Made by a program: the position numbers and the translations under genes. From the NCBI GenBank assembly GCA_007753915.1, contig CP036352.1:62001-126000 (forward strand): 64,000 nucleotides of DNA, written 5' to 3'. Position 1 is the first letter of the stretch. Every line of letters starts with the position of its first letter. This stretch comes from Phycisphaerae bacterium RAS2 (GTDB taxonomy: Bacteria > Planctomycetota > Phycisphaerae > UBA1845 > UTPLA1). Below are positions 56,001 to 63,856 of this stretch, one piece after another. The notes below the pieces were generated by a model. It ran no database searches and had not been told where the DNA came from. It saw nothing but the letters and a program-made list of their open reading frames with translations.

Positions 56001-57058
56001 GCCCACATCGTGCGCAGCGAGGCCAGTTCGACGGCGTCGCCCGCCGGAGTGCCGGTTCCATGGCACTCAACAAGGTCGATCTCCCCCGGTGACCAGCCCG
56101 CCTGCTCGTAGGCCGCGCGCATCGCGCGAAGCTGCCCCTCGCTGTCGGGCGCGAGCAGGCTGCCGCCGATGTCGTTGGACAGGCCGATTCCCCGGATGAC
56201 GGCGTGAATGCGATCGCCGTCGCGCCGGGCGTCATCCAGCCGTTTGAGCAGGACGATCCCCGCGCCCTCTCCGACGACCAGCCCATCGGCCGATTCGTCG
56301 AACGGCGCGCAGCGACCGCTCGCCGACAGCGCCCGCAATTGCGAGAACCCCATTTGCGTGTACAGACATTCGGGGCGCGACACACCACCGGCGAGCATCG
56401 CGTCGGCGCGCCCGGCGGCGAGTTCGTCGCACGCGAGCTTGAGGGCGTACAACGACGACGCGCAGGCCGCATCGAGCGTGTAGGCACATCCGCCCAGTCC
56501 GAGCGCTTCAGCCAGCAGCGCGGCGGGCAGGCCGACGGCGGCGGCGTTTAGCGGGTGCGGCGATTTGCTTGCAGGCAGCACGGCATCCACGGGGCGACCG
56601 AGCACGCTTCGCGCGAAAGCCCGGCCGATCACCGCGCGCGTGATGGCCGATGCGCCGTCGGTGGGCAGGGCGATGGCGGCGAGAATCACGCCGGTTCGCG
56701 CGCGATCAAGTCGCTCGATCCCCGCCGCCGCGTCCTCCATCGCATCGCGGCCGGCATGCAGCACGAAGTGGTAAAGCGGATCAAGCCGGTTCAGCGACTC
56801 ATGCAGGTCGGGCGCGAGCGCCAGCCCGCGCGGATCAAGGCGAAAGTCCTCAACGTAGCACGCGCGGAGCGAATAGACCTTGTCGGGCGCGGGGCCGTCG
56901 GCGAGGGCATCCGCCGGGTTGAGAATCCATCGGCCCGGCGGCACATCGCGCGCGGCGTCGGCGCGCTGCACGATGTTGCGCCAGAAGTCAGCGAGCGACG
57001 CCGCGCCGGGGAAGACGCCGCCGATGCCGACGATTGCAATCGGGACCGAAGCACTCAT
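50051..57058 (-). CDS. pfaC: Pfa3/PfaC-type polyunsaturated lipid synthase
   Basis: A 2335-aa iterative synthase. KS is at about 5-455 with Cys199 (DAACASSL), His333 (HGTGTP) and His373 (NVGHLLTAAG). A KS-like chain-length factor at about 470-870 has Asp682 in place of the active Cys. AT at about 985-1290 has Ser1093 (GYSLGES). Four FabA-like hotdog folds run from about 1505 to the end; the second and fourth keep a catalytic His (His1781 in HFVDDMVMPG, His2230 in HFYQDPVWPG), while the first and third read PGAWYLDGDRAP and PGAWYFAANRQ without it. This order matches myxobacterial Pfa3, without its C-terminal acyltransferase. It condenses and dehydrates ACP-bound chains. It lies 21 bases after the partner synthase. 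Confidence 0.88.
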   Translation of the reverse strand: MSASVPIAIVGIGGVFPGAASLADFWRNIVQRADAARDVPPGRWILNPADALADGPAPDKVYSLRACYVEDFRLDPRGLALAPDLHESLNRLDPLYHFVLHAGRDAMEDAAAGIERLDRARTGVILAAIALPTDGASAITRAVIGRAFARSVLGRPVDAVLPASKSPHPLNAAAVGLPAALLAEALGLGGCAYTLDAACASSLYALKLACDELAAGRADAMLAGGVSRPECLYTQMGFSQLRALSASGRCAPFDESADGLVVGEGAGIVLLKRLDDARRDGDRIHAVIRGIGLSNDIGGSLLAPDSEGQLRAMRAAYEQAGWSPGEIDLVECHGTGTPAGDAVELASLRTMWAGVPESQSPVPIGSVKSNVGHLLTAAGAAGLIKVLLAMREGVLPPSANFTRPGPSSPLVDSPFRVLTAPQPWNRREENAPRRAAISAFGFGGINAHVLIEEHATDSAAARPMSITGRIATESPIAIVGMDARFGRCESLDAIARAMFHDDPAGDGATARTRPPNRWRGVEDYLDSLLHDGLARSAARGVYLRDLEVPITRYHIPPAELPEILPQQLVMLESVAAAMTDAKMPMRGRRPRVAALIGMTLDFETTNFHLRWWLAEQVRRWAEALGLALDEEHLESWLDELRDATGPALNAPRTVGALGGMIASRIAREFQFGGPCFAVSCEDASGLRAVEIAARMLQRGEIDAAVAGAVDLAGDVRAVWATTQSKRDSGEEPKQVAEGAATVVLKRLDDAERDGDRVYALLTEFSSARARGISPAQRAAGFSPRGAWDVNATHGAAGAATGIGSLVRAALALHHKTLPSDSLDLADSSRCLARPTHWLHDRAIGPRRAVAAASSALGESVAILLEEPARKPHATIAPWSTHSAAPAVFCLCAVTNSQLISQLDQLAHFAERSDDDVHRIAHRWFKTNDGNTARRQSGPAPNDSRTLALVAMDMSALRCAIDAALAALSLHADVALDGRDGVYYSPDAHRRAGDIAFVYPGSGNHYLGMGSALFNAFPSALAALERDSEHAASLMMAGWFAPWRFADDAARHDFERTVAADLRRPIFGQVGFGMAVTDLLASFGVRPSAVIGYSLGESVGLFATRAWQAPDEILRRMSASPLFGSELGPPYDSLRRSWSLPDHDNIDWHAVVVPRSADVVRKALAEYEREGRPLRARLLIVNTPDECVIGGLRSDVDAMMKALRCRGVVPDGVPTVHCDAAKSVEQAYRDIHLLETTPPSGVRYYSAAAATSYEVTRASAAESITRQAMTGFDFPALIERAWTDGVRRFVEIGPQASCTRMIGRILEGRPHFARSAVPRGEDETGEFIHLLAALYAEGVPIDFAPLFQSADAPSPGQSGEKTPTRTDATVRVPVGVRLGKPRLPSTRRHAAPALDAAATAITHPIAVPSSATAPSLAGQSESELITAFHVTTNAASQAHETFLRFSRNALADTAKLLTDFAESEHADPTEPGRVAPVIAQNTPPSHPARIVAAPPLLDRAKCLEFAVGRVAGVLGPEFAVVDTYPVRVRLPDEPLMLVDRILEIDGEKGSLTHGRVVTEHDVLPGAWYLDGDRAPISITVEAGQADLFLSGYLGIDFVAKGVRAYRLLDATVTFHRGLPRPGKTIRYDITIDRFVRQGETYLFFFQFDGTINGETVLTMRDGCAGFFTTREIENSHGIVLTADDKAPAGGRVTGDFAPIVQQDAPQSFGDAQLDALRRGDLGGCFGAPFDKLSLRDPLRLPDGRMTLIHRVTTLDLHGGRFGLGLVIAEADVQPDDWYLTCHFVDDMVMPGTLMYECCVHTLRFFLLRVGWVGERDGVCYEPIPGVASALQCRGPVTTSTRTVRYELHIKEIGYRAKADGMQAPYVLADALMYADDKRIVRMDNMSLQVTGLSREEIEAAWEYVRPDTAEHGRQQPRPCHPDSQTIAKSMDSDPSTFSAIAPRRAAIYDTDRILAFAIGKPSDAFGEPYAIFDSQRRIARLPGPPYQFLDRVVDIEPPPWVLEPGGWITAEYDVPVATDGVPQPGAWYFAANRQRAMPFAVLLEIALQPCGWLAAYCGSALTSDVDLSFRNLGGRAVQHAEVFAEPATLTTRVRMTSVSRAGGMIIQKFDFEMRRGDELIYSGDTSFGFFSATALAQQVGIRDAAARRFVPAAEQLSAGRAPFDLPDDPPFAPDDAAESNRDLEAGLALPGRAFRMIDRIDALLPDGGPQGLGYIAGSTTVDPSAWFFKAHFYQDPVWPGSLGLESFLQLLKAYARDRWPALAATHRFESIAVGLAHEWQYRGQIIPRNRRVEVSAAITRRDDSPEPLLVADGFLSVDGIIIYEMKEFGIRLVAND

Positions 57059-57079
57059 GGTTTCGTCATCGAGGCCGGA

Positions 57080-60000
57080 TCAGGCTGTCAGGCCGATCGG
57101 CGATTGTTTGCGGAACGCGGCGGACAGGCCGGCGTCGACGGTGCACTGGTAGCCGTCGATCCGCGCGACGATCGCGCCGTGGTGGTCGGTGAAAACAAAA
57201 TCGGCGGTGACGCGGGCACGCGACGACTCGGTCACGTGCATCGTGACGCGAACGCCGTCGCGCGGAAACCGCGCGCGGTGCTGGCGATACGCGGCCAGTC
57301 CGCTCGGCAGCGATAGCGCGGAAAGTTCTTCGTGGCACCAGAGGATCGCCAGTTGAAACGCGGCGTCGATTGCCAGCGGGTCGGTGAGCCATTCGCCGCG
57401 GATCGGCTGGGCCATCCACTCGCGCGCGTTGGGCGCGGTGCGCACTTCGGCGACAAGGCCGCGCGGCGAGATGCCGGAGATGGATTGAATCGCGCGAAAA
57501 TGCTCGCCGTGAAAGAGCACGTTGCCGTAAGCCGCGTCGATGGCCAGCGGGAACGGGCGATCGGTGAGCGTGTCGGTCCCGTTGGCATCGTCACCGGCCG
57601 GCGCGGGCCAGGCGCTGGCCAGCACGGCGCGGGCGCGGGCGTGCAGAATCTCGCGGTCGCCCCGGCCGACGGATCGCATCTCGACCGGAACCACAAATTC
57701 GCCGCCGCGCCGGGTCGGTGCGCCGGTCAGCCAGTGCAGGGTGCGGGCGCCGCCGTCCAGCACGACGCCGCGAAGAATACGAAAGTCTTCAATCCCCCCG
57801 AGCACAAGGCCGGGGTTGGCGTGGATGGCCGCCTGCCCCAGCCATTCCATCGCGACGGCAGCCGGCAGCACCGGATGCCCGTCGAGCAGATGAGAACGGA
57901 GGAACGGATGGCTCTCGATGTCGATGCGGCGGTTGAAAGCCGGGCGCAGGTCAGCGGCGTCGGTCGCCGCGGCATGGGTTGACCGCGCCGGTGTCTCGAA
58001 ACCGTCGCCGAGGATGACTTCCACCGCGCCGGTCGGCCCGACGCACTCGCGCACCATGGCCCGCGCGCCGGCATCAAGCGGAATCAGCGACACGCCGCGC
58101 TGGGCAAACGCGCGCTTAAGGCCCTCGTTAACCATGCCGCCGTTCCACGGCCCCCAGTTGATCGCGCAGACACCGGCGTGCGGCAGGCGCGCGGCGAGCC
58201 GGCGGGCGGATTTGTTCAGCACTTCGTTGGCTGCGGCGTAGTCGGCCTGACCGAGATTGCCGAATCGCCCCGCGACCGACGAAAACAGAATGATCTGTTG
58301 AAGTTCGTTTTGATCCAGTGCACCGAGCAGCGACCCCAGCCCGCACACCTTGGTGTCGTACACGCGGGCGAATTGTTCGTCGGTCTTGTCCTCGATGCGC
58401 CGATCTTCCAGCACGCCCGCGGCGTGAACCAATCCGCGGATCGGTCCCCATTCGCGCCGAATGCGCTCGATGACCGCGCGAGTCGCTGCGGCATCGCGCA
58501 CATCGACCGGCTCGTATCGCACGCGCGCCCCGGCCGCGGTGAGCCGGGCAAGCGTTGCGCGAATCTCGCGCTGCGCCACGTGACGCTCGTATGCAGCGCG
58601 CAGCTCGCGCGGCCCGACGCGCTGACCTGGGAACTCGTTAGCGGCAATGGCCTGCTTAATCGCGGCTTCATCGTCCATGCCGCGCAGCCACGCAGGCTCC
58701 TCGTTCGGAGTGGGCGAGCGGCCCAGGAGAACCAGCGCCGGCTGAACTGCCAGCGCGAGAGCTTCGGCCGCCGCCGCGGTGACACCGCGCGCGCCGCCGC
58801 TGATCACCACCACGTCGCCGGGATGCAGCGCCGGCCTGGCATCCATGGCCGGGGCATCGGCGAGGTCGAGGACGGCACGACCCGTCGCCGACAGGCCGAC
58901 TTCGATTTCGTCGCCGCGTCGCAGTTCCTCCGCCAGCGCGTCGGCGGCTGCGCCGGCTGCCAGATCCGGCGTGATGTCAATCACTCGGCACTGCACGTCG
59001 GGCCATTCGTGCGACGCCGACTTGACGATGCCCGCCAGGCCCGCATGCGCCGCATCGAAGTCTCCGCCGGTCAGGCCGAGCCGGCCGTCCATCCGGGTGA
59101 CGCACGCGAGCAAGGCACCGCCGTTCTTCGCGGCGGACTGGAGCGCCGGTGCGGCGCGCCGCACGAGTGCAAAGAGATTGCGGGTGGCTTGCTCGGTCTC
59201 GCTGCTCCAGAGTTGTGCGCCGGGACGGGTCGGCGGAAGGGTGAGAATCAACGCGGCCGGGTTCGCGGGCGGCACGGTTCCCGCCGCATCATCGAACGCG
59301 ATCGGGACAACGTGCGCGGCGAAACCTTCCGAGCGGAGCCGGTCGACGAGGCGATCGCCGAGGTCGTCGCCCGCGCTTGCGATCCAGACGGTCGCACCCT
59401 TCGGCAATCGCCAGGCGCGATCGGCCGGCGCGGAGGACTCCCGCGCTACCAGGACGCGACGCCGAAGTCGCACCGTGTCGGTCGCATCGTCCTTGCGCGG
59501 CGCAGCCGGTTGAGCGGCATCGCGCGAGTCGGTCTGCTTCGCGGGAGAGTAGTTCGCTGCGCCGCCCTGTGAGGCAAAGTAATCGACGATCTGTGCGAGC
59601 GTGCGGAGGCTGCCCATGTATTCCGGCTTGACCGAGGTGACATCGGGCAGGCGGCCCTCAACCGCCGCGAGAATCTCCACGCGCTTGATCGAGTCGATTC
59701 CGAGATCGGCTTCCATGTCCATGCCGAGATCGAGCATGTCGCGCGGATAACCGGTGAGATGCGCGACCACGTCAAGCAACACATCGGAAAAGATGGATGT
59801 CGGTGACGCGATCGGCGCGGTTGAAGCGGACGGTGTCGTCGCGGCGGCCTGCGTCGAATGCGAGTCGTCCGACAAGGCCGGCCTGCCTTGGGTGAGCGGA
59901 GTATTTACGGACTTGTCCAGGCCCGATTCCACAAACGTGAGAATCTCGCGCAACGTGCGGATGCCGCCCATGTATTCCGGCTTGATGCCGCCGAACGCCG

Positions 60001-63000
60001 GGACGCGCTCCTCGATGGCCGCGACGATCTCCACGCGCTTGATCGAATCGATGCCGAGGTCGGCTTCGATGTCCATGTCCAGCTCGATCATGTCGCGCGG
60101 GTAGCCGGTCTTCTCGCAGACGACATCGAGCACGACGCTTTCGTGCGAGGCGGACGCGGTTGCTGTTGACGCGGGCCGCGCAGGCGTCGTAGCCGGCGGG
60201 GCAACGCGTGCGATCGGAACGGGTGCGGGGTCGGGGGCGACGGGCTTTGCCGGGACGACGGGCGTCGGATGCGGCGCGGCGGTCGACATGGCGAAAGCCG
60301 GGGCGGAGCCGGCCATTGGCTGCACCGTGCGCGCGATCGGCGATGCAGTCGGCGCACCGGAGAGCGCTCGGCCGTGCGTCTCGAGAAGTTGCACGAAGGC
60401 GCGGTGGGCCTGTTCCTGTCCTTCGAGGAAGCGCTGGTGAGCCGCGGCGGTCTGTTGTTGCAGCGCCTGCATGGCTCGCAGCCCCTCGTGGAGCAACTGC
60501 GCGGCGTCCGAGGTCGGAGCGGGCGCCTGGTGACTACCCAGCGCCGGCGATGGGGCGGACGGTGAAAGCTCGTTCATGTTCGTCTCAATCTTCTTTGTGT
60601 TCGGTGAATTGTGCGAAATCGATGCCGCGACGGGGGCAAGTCGCGCCGAAGCGGTCGACGCAGGTGTCGCGGTCGGAGTTCTTGGCGCGATGGATGGCGC
60701 GACGGGATTAGCGTGCGTGGGCACGGCGGCAGCCGATGGTATCGACGCCGGCCGTGCGGTGTCCTTTTCGGGTTTCGTCGTTCTCGGCGCACGGTAATTC
60801 GCGCCGGTCAGCGGAACGACCATTCGCGGTGAGCGCGGCTCGGGCGTTTCACGTTCCCATTTGGCGAGATCAACCCGACGGCCTTGCGCGGCGAGCTGCG
60901 CCAGAACACAGGCAAGGTGGAGCGTGCCGTCGCGGCCGGCGGGCGCTTCGAGCGCCAGTCGCGTGTGCGGTCGATCGCCGAGCGTTGCGTGAACGAGGCC
61001 CGACAACACCTGCTTTGGCCCGACCTCGACGAACGTATCAACCCCGGCATCGGCCAGCGCGCGCGTCACAGCGATGAAATCCACGGGCGATGTGAGTTGC
61101 TCGCCGAGCACGGCCCGCGCCCCCGCTCCGGCGGGATACAGCGCGCCCGTCGCGCCGGCCAGCACCGGCACGCGCCCCGGCGCAAACTCGACGGCTTCCA
61201 GCGCTTGGCGGAACGGTGCCGCGGCCGATTGCATGAGCGAACTGTGGAACGCACCGGAGACATCCAGCGCCTTCGTCGCCCAGCCGCGCGCCTTGCACGC
61301 CTGGGCCGCCGCGGCAATGGACTCGCGCGCGCCGGAGAGCACAGCCTGCGACGGCGCGTTGCGGTTGGCCAGAACCACATCCAGCCTTTCAGCCTCGATG
61401 AGCGCCGCGATCTCGTTGACGGGCGCCTTCACTGCCAGCATCGCGCCGCGCCCGCCATCGCCGGCGGACATCAACCGACCTCGCAGCCGTGCGAGGCGAT
61501 GCAGCGTTGCTTCGTCGTAACGACCGGCGACGCACAGGGCGACCAGCTCGCCAAAGCTATGGCCTGCCAGCAAATCGGGTGCGATGCCGAATCGTTCCAG
61601 CACGCGCGTCATGCCGATCGACACCGCTCCCAGCGCGGGCTGTGCGTGTTCGGTCTGGTTCAACTCGCGCGTGGCGGTTGACTTCCGGGCGTCGTCCAGC
61701 GGACCACGCGGGTAGATCAGATCGCTGACGCGCGCGTCGGATTCGTCGGCCGCCTCCTCCGCTGCTTCCAGCGATGCGATCATCTCCGGGAATGTGCACG
61801 CCAGATCGCGCCCCATGCCGAGATGCTGGCTGCCCTGCCCGGGAAACAGGAACGCGAGCTTGCCGGTGGGCCGGCCCGCGCCGTACAAGACATTTGTATG
61901 TTCCTTGCGGGACGCCGCGTTGAGGTCATGATCGCCGGCCTGCGCGGCATCGATCCTGCTCCGGGCGCGTTGCAACGCCGCGCCGAGGTTCTCGTTAGCG
62001 TCAAGCACCATCGTCAGGCGGTGCGCGTGCTCATGGGAGAACGCTTTGCGCGATCGAGCGGCGAAGTGCGCGAGCCACGCGGGCGACGTGCGGCCCGCGC
62101 GGACGTGCTGCGACCAATCATCCAGCTGTGCGAGCAGTCCGGCCGGCGAATCGCCCGACAGCGCGATGATCTGCGCCGAGCCGTCCCACGCCGGTTCAGC
62201 GAGCGCGCCGGGCGCGGCCTCCAGCAATGCGTGAAAATTGCTTCCCCCGAAACCGAACGAACTGACCCCCGCGCGGCGCGGCCGACCGCGGCGCGCCACC
62301 CACGGACGCAATTCCGTGTTGATGTAAAACGGACTGGTGTCGATATCCAGTTTCGGATTCGGCCGGGCGACCTTGATCGTCGGCGGCAGCGCGCCATGGT
62401 GAATCGCCAGGGCCGCTTTGATCAGCCCCGCCGCGCCGGCCGCCGCCTTGGTATGGCCGATCTGTGATTTCACCGAACCGACAGCGCACCAGCGCGCGTC
62501 GGCGTCATTCGCAGCCTCGCGATACACGCCTGACAGCGCGTCAAACTCGACCGCGTCGCCGACTTTCGTGCCGGTGCCGTGGGCTTCAATCAGCTCGACT
62601 TCATGCGGGGCAAGGCCGGCGATCTTGTACGCATTTCGCAGCGCGCGGGCCTGACCCGCGGCGTGCGGGGCGTAGATGCTCTGCGAACGGCCGTCGCTCG
62701 ACGTACCGATTCCGCGGATGACGGCGTAGATTCGATCGCCGTCGCGCTGGGCGTCGGGCAGACGCTTCAATACGAGCATGCCGATGCCCTCGCCGAGCAC
62801 CGTTCCGTCGGCATCGTCGGCGAAGGGCCGCGCGTCGCCCGTCGGCGAGAGCGCCGGCGTCTTGCTGAAGCACATGTACATGAAGATGTCGTTCAGGGCG
62901 TCGACGCCGCCGGTCAGCGCGAGATCGCACCGCCCCGTGGCCAACTCCATCATGGCGAGGTGCGCGGCGCTCAACGAGCTGGCGCAGGCCGCATCGACCA

Positions 63001-63622
63001 CGCAGTTGGTCCCGCGGAGATTGAGACGATTGGCGATTCTCCCCGCGACCACGTTGCCCAGGAGGCCGGGGAATGAATTCTCCTGCCAGCTCACGTACGC
63101 GTCGGAGATTTTCGCCAAGGCCGACTCGGCCTGATCGGCCGGCACGCCCGCCTCGGCCAGCGCCCGCCGCCAGATCGGATGCCCCAGCCGCGCCCCAAGC
63201 GGCAGGGCCAGCTCCTGCAAGCCCGTTACGCCGAGGATGACACTGGCCCGCTCGCGGTTGAACTCGCGCGACTCGCCGTAGCCCGCGTCCTCCAGGGCCG
63301 CCTTCGCCACGACGAGGCTCAACAGTTGCGACGTGTCGGTCGCTTCGAGAATCGTCGGTGGGATGCCGAACTCCGTCGGGTCAAACTCCGTCGTCGAGAG
63401 AAACCCCCCGCGCCCGCAATATGTGAAGTCCGGCCGCTTCGGATCGGGGTCCACGTAGTCGGCGATGGACCAGTGCGAAGGCGGCGTGGGCGTGATGGCG
63501 TCGTCCCCGCGGCGCAGAAGCCGCCAGAATGCGAGGATGTCCGCCGACTTGGGGAACATGCACCCCATGCCGATGATGGCGATGGGTTGAGCGGGAGTGT
63601 CCGTCGTTCGCGCGATGCTCAT
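57080..63622 (-). CDS. pfaA: Pfa2/PfaA-type polyunsaturated lipid synthase
   Basis: A 2180-aa iterative synthase. KS is at about 10-470 with Cys213 (DAACASS), EAHGTGTK and SQIGHTKAAAG. Malonyl-type AT is at about 587-890 with Ser689 (GHSFGEL). After a Pro/Ala/Thr-rich linker come two tandem ACPs with Ser1193 and Ser1311 (both LGIDSIKR), to be activated by an unlinked phosphopantetheinyl transferase. KR lies at about 1390-1830 with GGARGVT and Tyr1795 (ADYAAANE). A PKS-type double-hotdog DH is at about 1895-2170 with His1911 (HLLDGHPVLP) and Asp2086 (DAAFQ). It extends, reduces and dehydrates a growing acyl chain together with the downstream synthase. Confidence 0.92.
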   Translation of the reverse strand: MSIARTTDTPAQPIAIIGMGCMFPKSADILAFWRLLRRGDDAITPTPPSHWSIADYVDPDPKRPDFTYCGRGGFLSTTEFDPTEFGIPPTILEATDTSQLLSLVVAKAALEDAGYGESREFNRERASVILGVTGLQELALPLGARLGHPIWRRALAEAGVPADQAESALAKISDAYVSWQENSFPGLLGNVVAGRIANRLNLRGTNCVVDAACASSLSAAHLAMMELATGRCDLALTGGVDALNDIFMYMCFSKTPALSPTGDARPFADDADGTVLGEGIGMLVLKRLPDAQRDGDRIYAVIRGIGTSSDGRSQSIYAPHAAGQARALRNAYKIAGLAPHEVELIEAHGTGTKVGDAVEFDALSGVYREAANDADARWCAVGSVKSQIGHTKAAAGAAGLIKAALAIHHGALPPTIKVARPNPKLDIDTSPFYINTELRPWVARRGRPRRAGVSSFGFGGSNFHALLEAAPGALAEPAWDGSAQIIALSGDSPAGLLAQLDDWSQHVRAGRTSPAWLAHFAARSRKAFSHEHAHRLTMVLDANENLGAALQRARSRIDAAQAGDHDLNAASRKEHTNVLYGAGRPTGKLAFLFPGQGSQHLGMGRDLACTFPEMIASLEAAEEAADESDARVSDLIYPRGPLDDARKSTATRELNQTEHAQPALGAVSIGMTRVLERFGIAPDLLAGHSFGELVALCVAGRYDEATLHRLARLRGRLMSAGDGGRGAMLAVKAPVNEIAALIEAERLDVVLANRNAPSQAVLSGARESIAAAAQACKARGWATKALDVSGAFHSSLMQSAAAPFRQALEAVEFAPGRVPVLAGATGALYPAGAGARAVLGEQLTSPVDFIAVTRALADAGVDTFVEVGPKQVLSGLVHATLGDRPHTRLALEAPAGRDGTLHLACVLAQLAAQGRRVDLAKWERETPEPRSPRMVVPLTGANYRAPRTTKPEKDTARPASIPSAAAVPTHANPVAPSIAPRTPTATPASTASARLAPVAASISHNSPNTKKIETNMNELSPSAPSPALGSHQAPAPTSDAAQLLHEGLRAMQALQQQTAAAHQRFLEGQEQAHRAFVQLLETHGRALSGAPTASPIARTVQPMAGSAPAFAMSTAAPHPTPVVPAKPVAPDPAPVPIARVAPPATTPARPASTATASASHESVVLDVVCEKTGYPRDMIELDMDIEADLGIDSIKRVEIVAAIEERVPAFGGIKPEYMGGIRTLREILTFVESGLDKSVNTPLTQGRPALSDDSHSTQAAATTPSASTAPIASPTSIFSDVLLDVVAHLTGYPRDMLDLGMDMEADLGIDSIKRVEILAAVEGRLPDVTSVKPEYMGSLRTLAQIVDYFASQGGAANYSPAKQTDSRDAAQPAAPRKDDATDTVRLRRRVLVARESSAPADRAWRLPKGATVWIASAGDDLGDRLVDRLRSEGFAAHVVPIAFDDAAGTVPPANPAALILTLPPTRPGAQLWSSETEQATRNLFALVRRAAPALQSAAKNGGALLACVTRMDGRLGLTGGDFDAAHAGLAGIVKSASHEWPDVQCRVIDITPDLAAGAAADALAEELRRGDEIEVGLSATGRAVLDLADAPAMDARPALHPGDVVVISGGARGVTAAAAEALALAVQPALVLLGRSPTPNEEPAWLRGMDDEAAIKQAIAANEFPGQRVGPRELRAAYERHVAQREIRATLARLTAAGARVRYEPVDVRDAAATRAVIERIRREWGPIRGLVHAAGVLEDRRIEDKTDEQFARVYDTKVCGLGSLLGALDQNELQQIILFSSVAGRFGNLGQADYAAANEVLNKSARRLAARLPHAGVCAINWGPWNGGMVNEGLKRAFAQRGVSLIPLDAGARAMVRECVGPTGAVEVILGDGFETPARSTHAAATDAADLRPAFNRRIDIESHPFLRSHLLDGHPVLPAAVAMEWLGQAAIHANPGLVLGGIEDFRILRGVVLDGGARTLHWLTGAPTRRGGEFVVPVEMRSVGRGDREILHARARAVLASAWPAPAGDDANGTDTLTDRPFPLAIDAAYGNVLFHGEHFRAIQSISGISPRGLVAEVRTAPNAREWMAQPIRGEWLTDPLAIDAAFQLAILWCHEELSALSLPSGLAAYRQHRARFPRDGVRVTMHVTESSRARVTADFVFTDHHGAIVARIDGYQCTVDAGLSAAFRKQSPIGLTA

Positions 63623-63760
63623 TCAGGGGTCCGACTTCGGAAAGTGCGTTACGTGCCTGGCCGATCCGGGTTGACTGCTTGTGTGAAAGGGGGAAGTATA
63701 AGGGAAAGAGCCTGACGGCCGCACCCCCCACGGCATTCATAAACCTTTTGGTAAAATAAT

Positions 63761-63815
63761 GTTATGGTTGTCAAGAGAATTGAGAAGAGCGAGTTGCGAA
63801 GAGTGAAACCATAAC
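63761..63815. promoter_or_regulatory. Inverted repeat upstream of the lipid synthase genes
   Basis: GTTATGGTT (63761-63769) and AACCATAAC (63807-63815) are perfect 9-bp arms 37 bases apart, in an A+T-rich patch of the gap before the Pfa2-like gene. The right arm lies inside a smaller repeat, GAGTG (63801-63805) and CACTC (63815-63819). This could be an operator with two half-sites or a loop in the leader RNA. Confidence 0.4.
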
Positions 63816-63856
63816 ACTCAAAGCGAACTCGTGTTCGCAGGTGCCTTCGAAATTCG

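Noticed and set aside
63769-63774. TTGACA on the minus strand as the -35 box of the lipid synthase operon
   Set aside because: No acceptable -10 hexamer lies 16-18 bases downstream.
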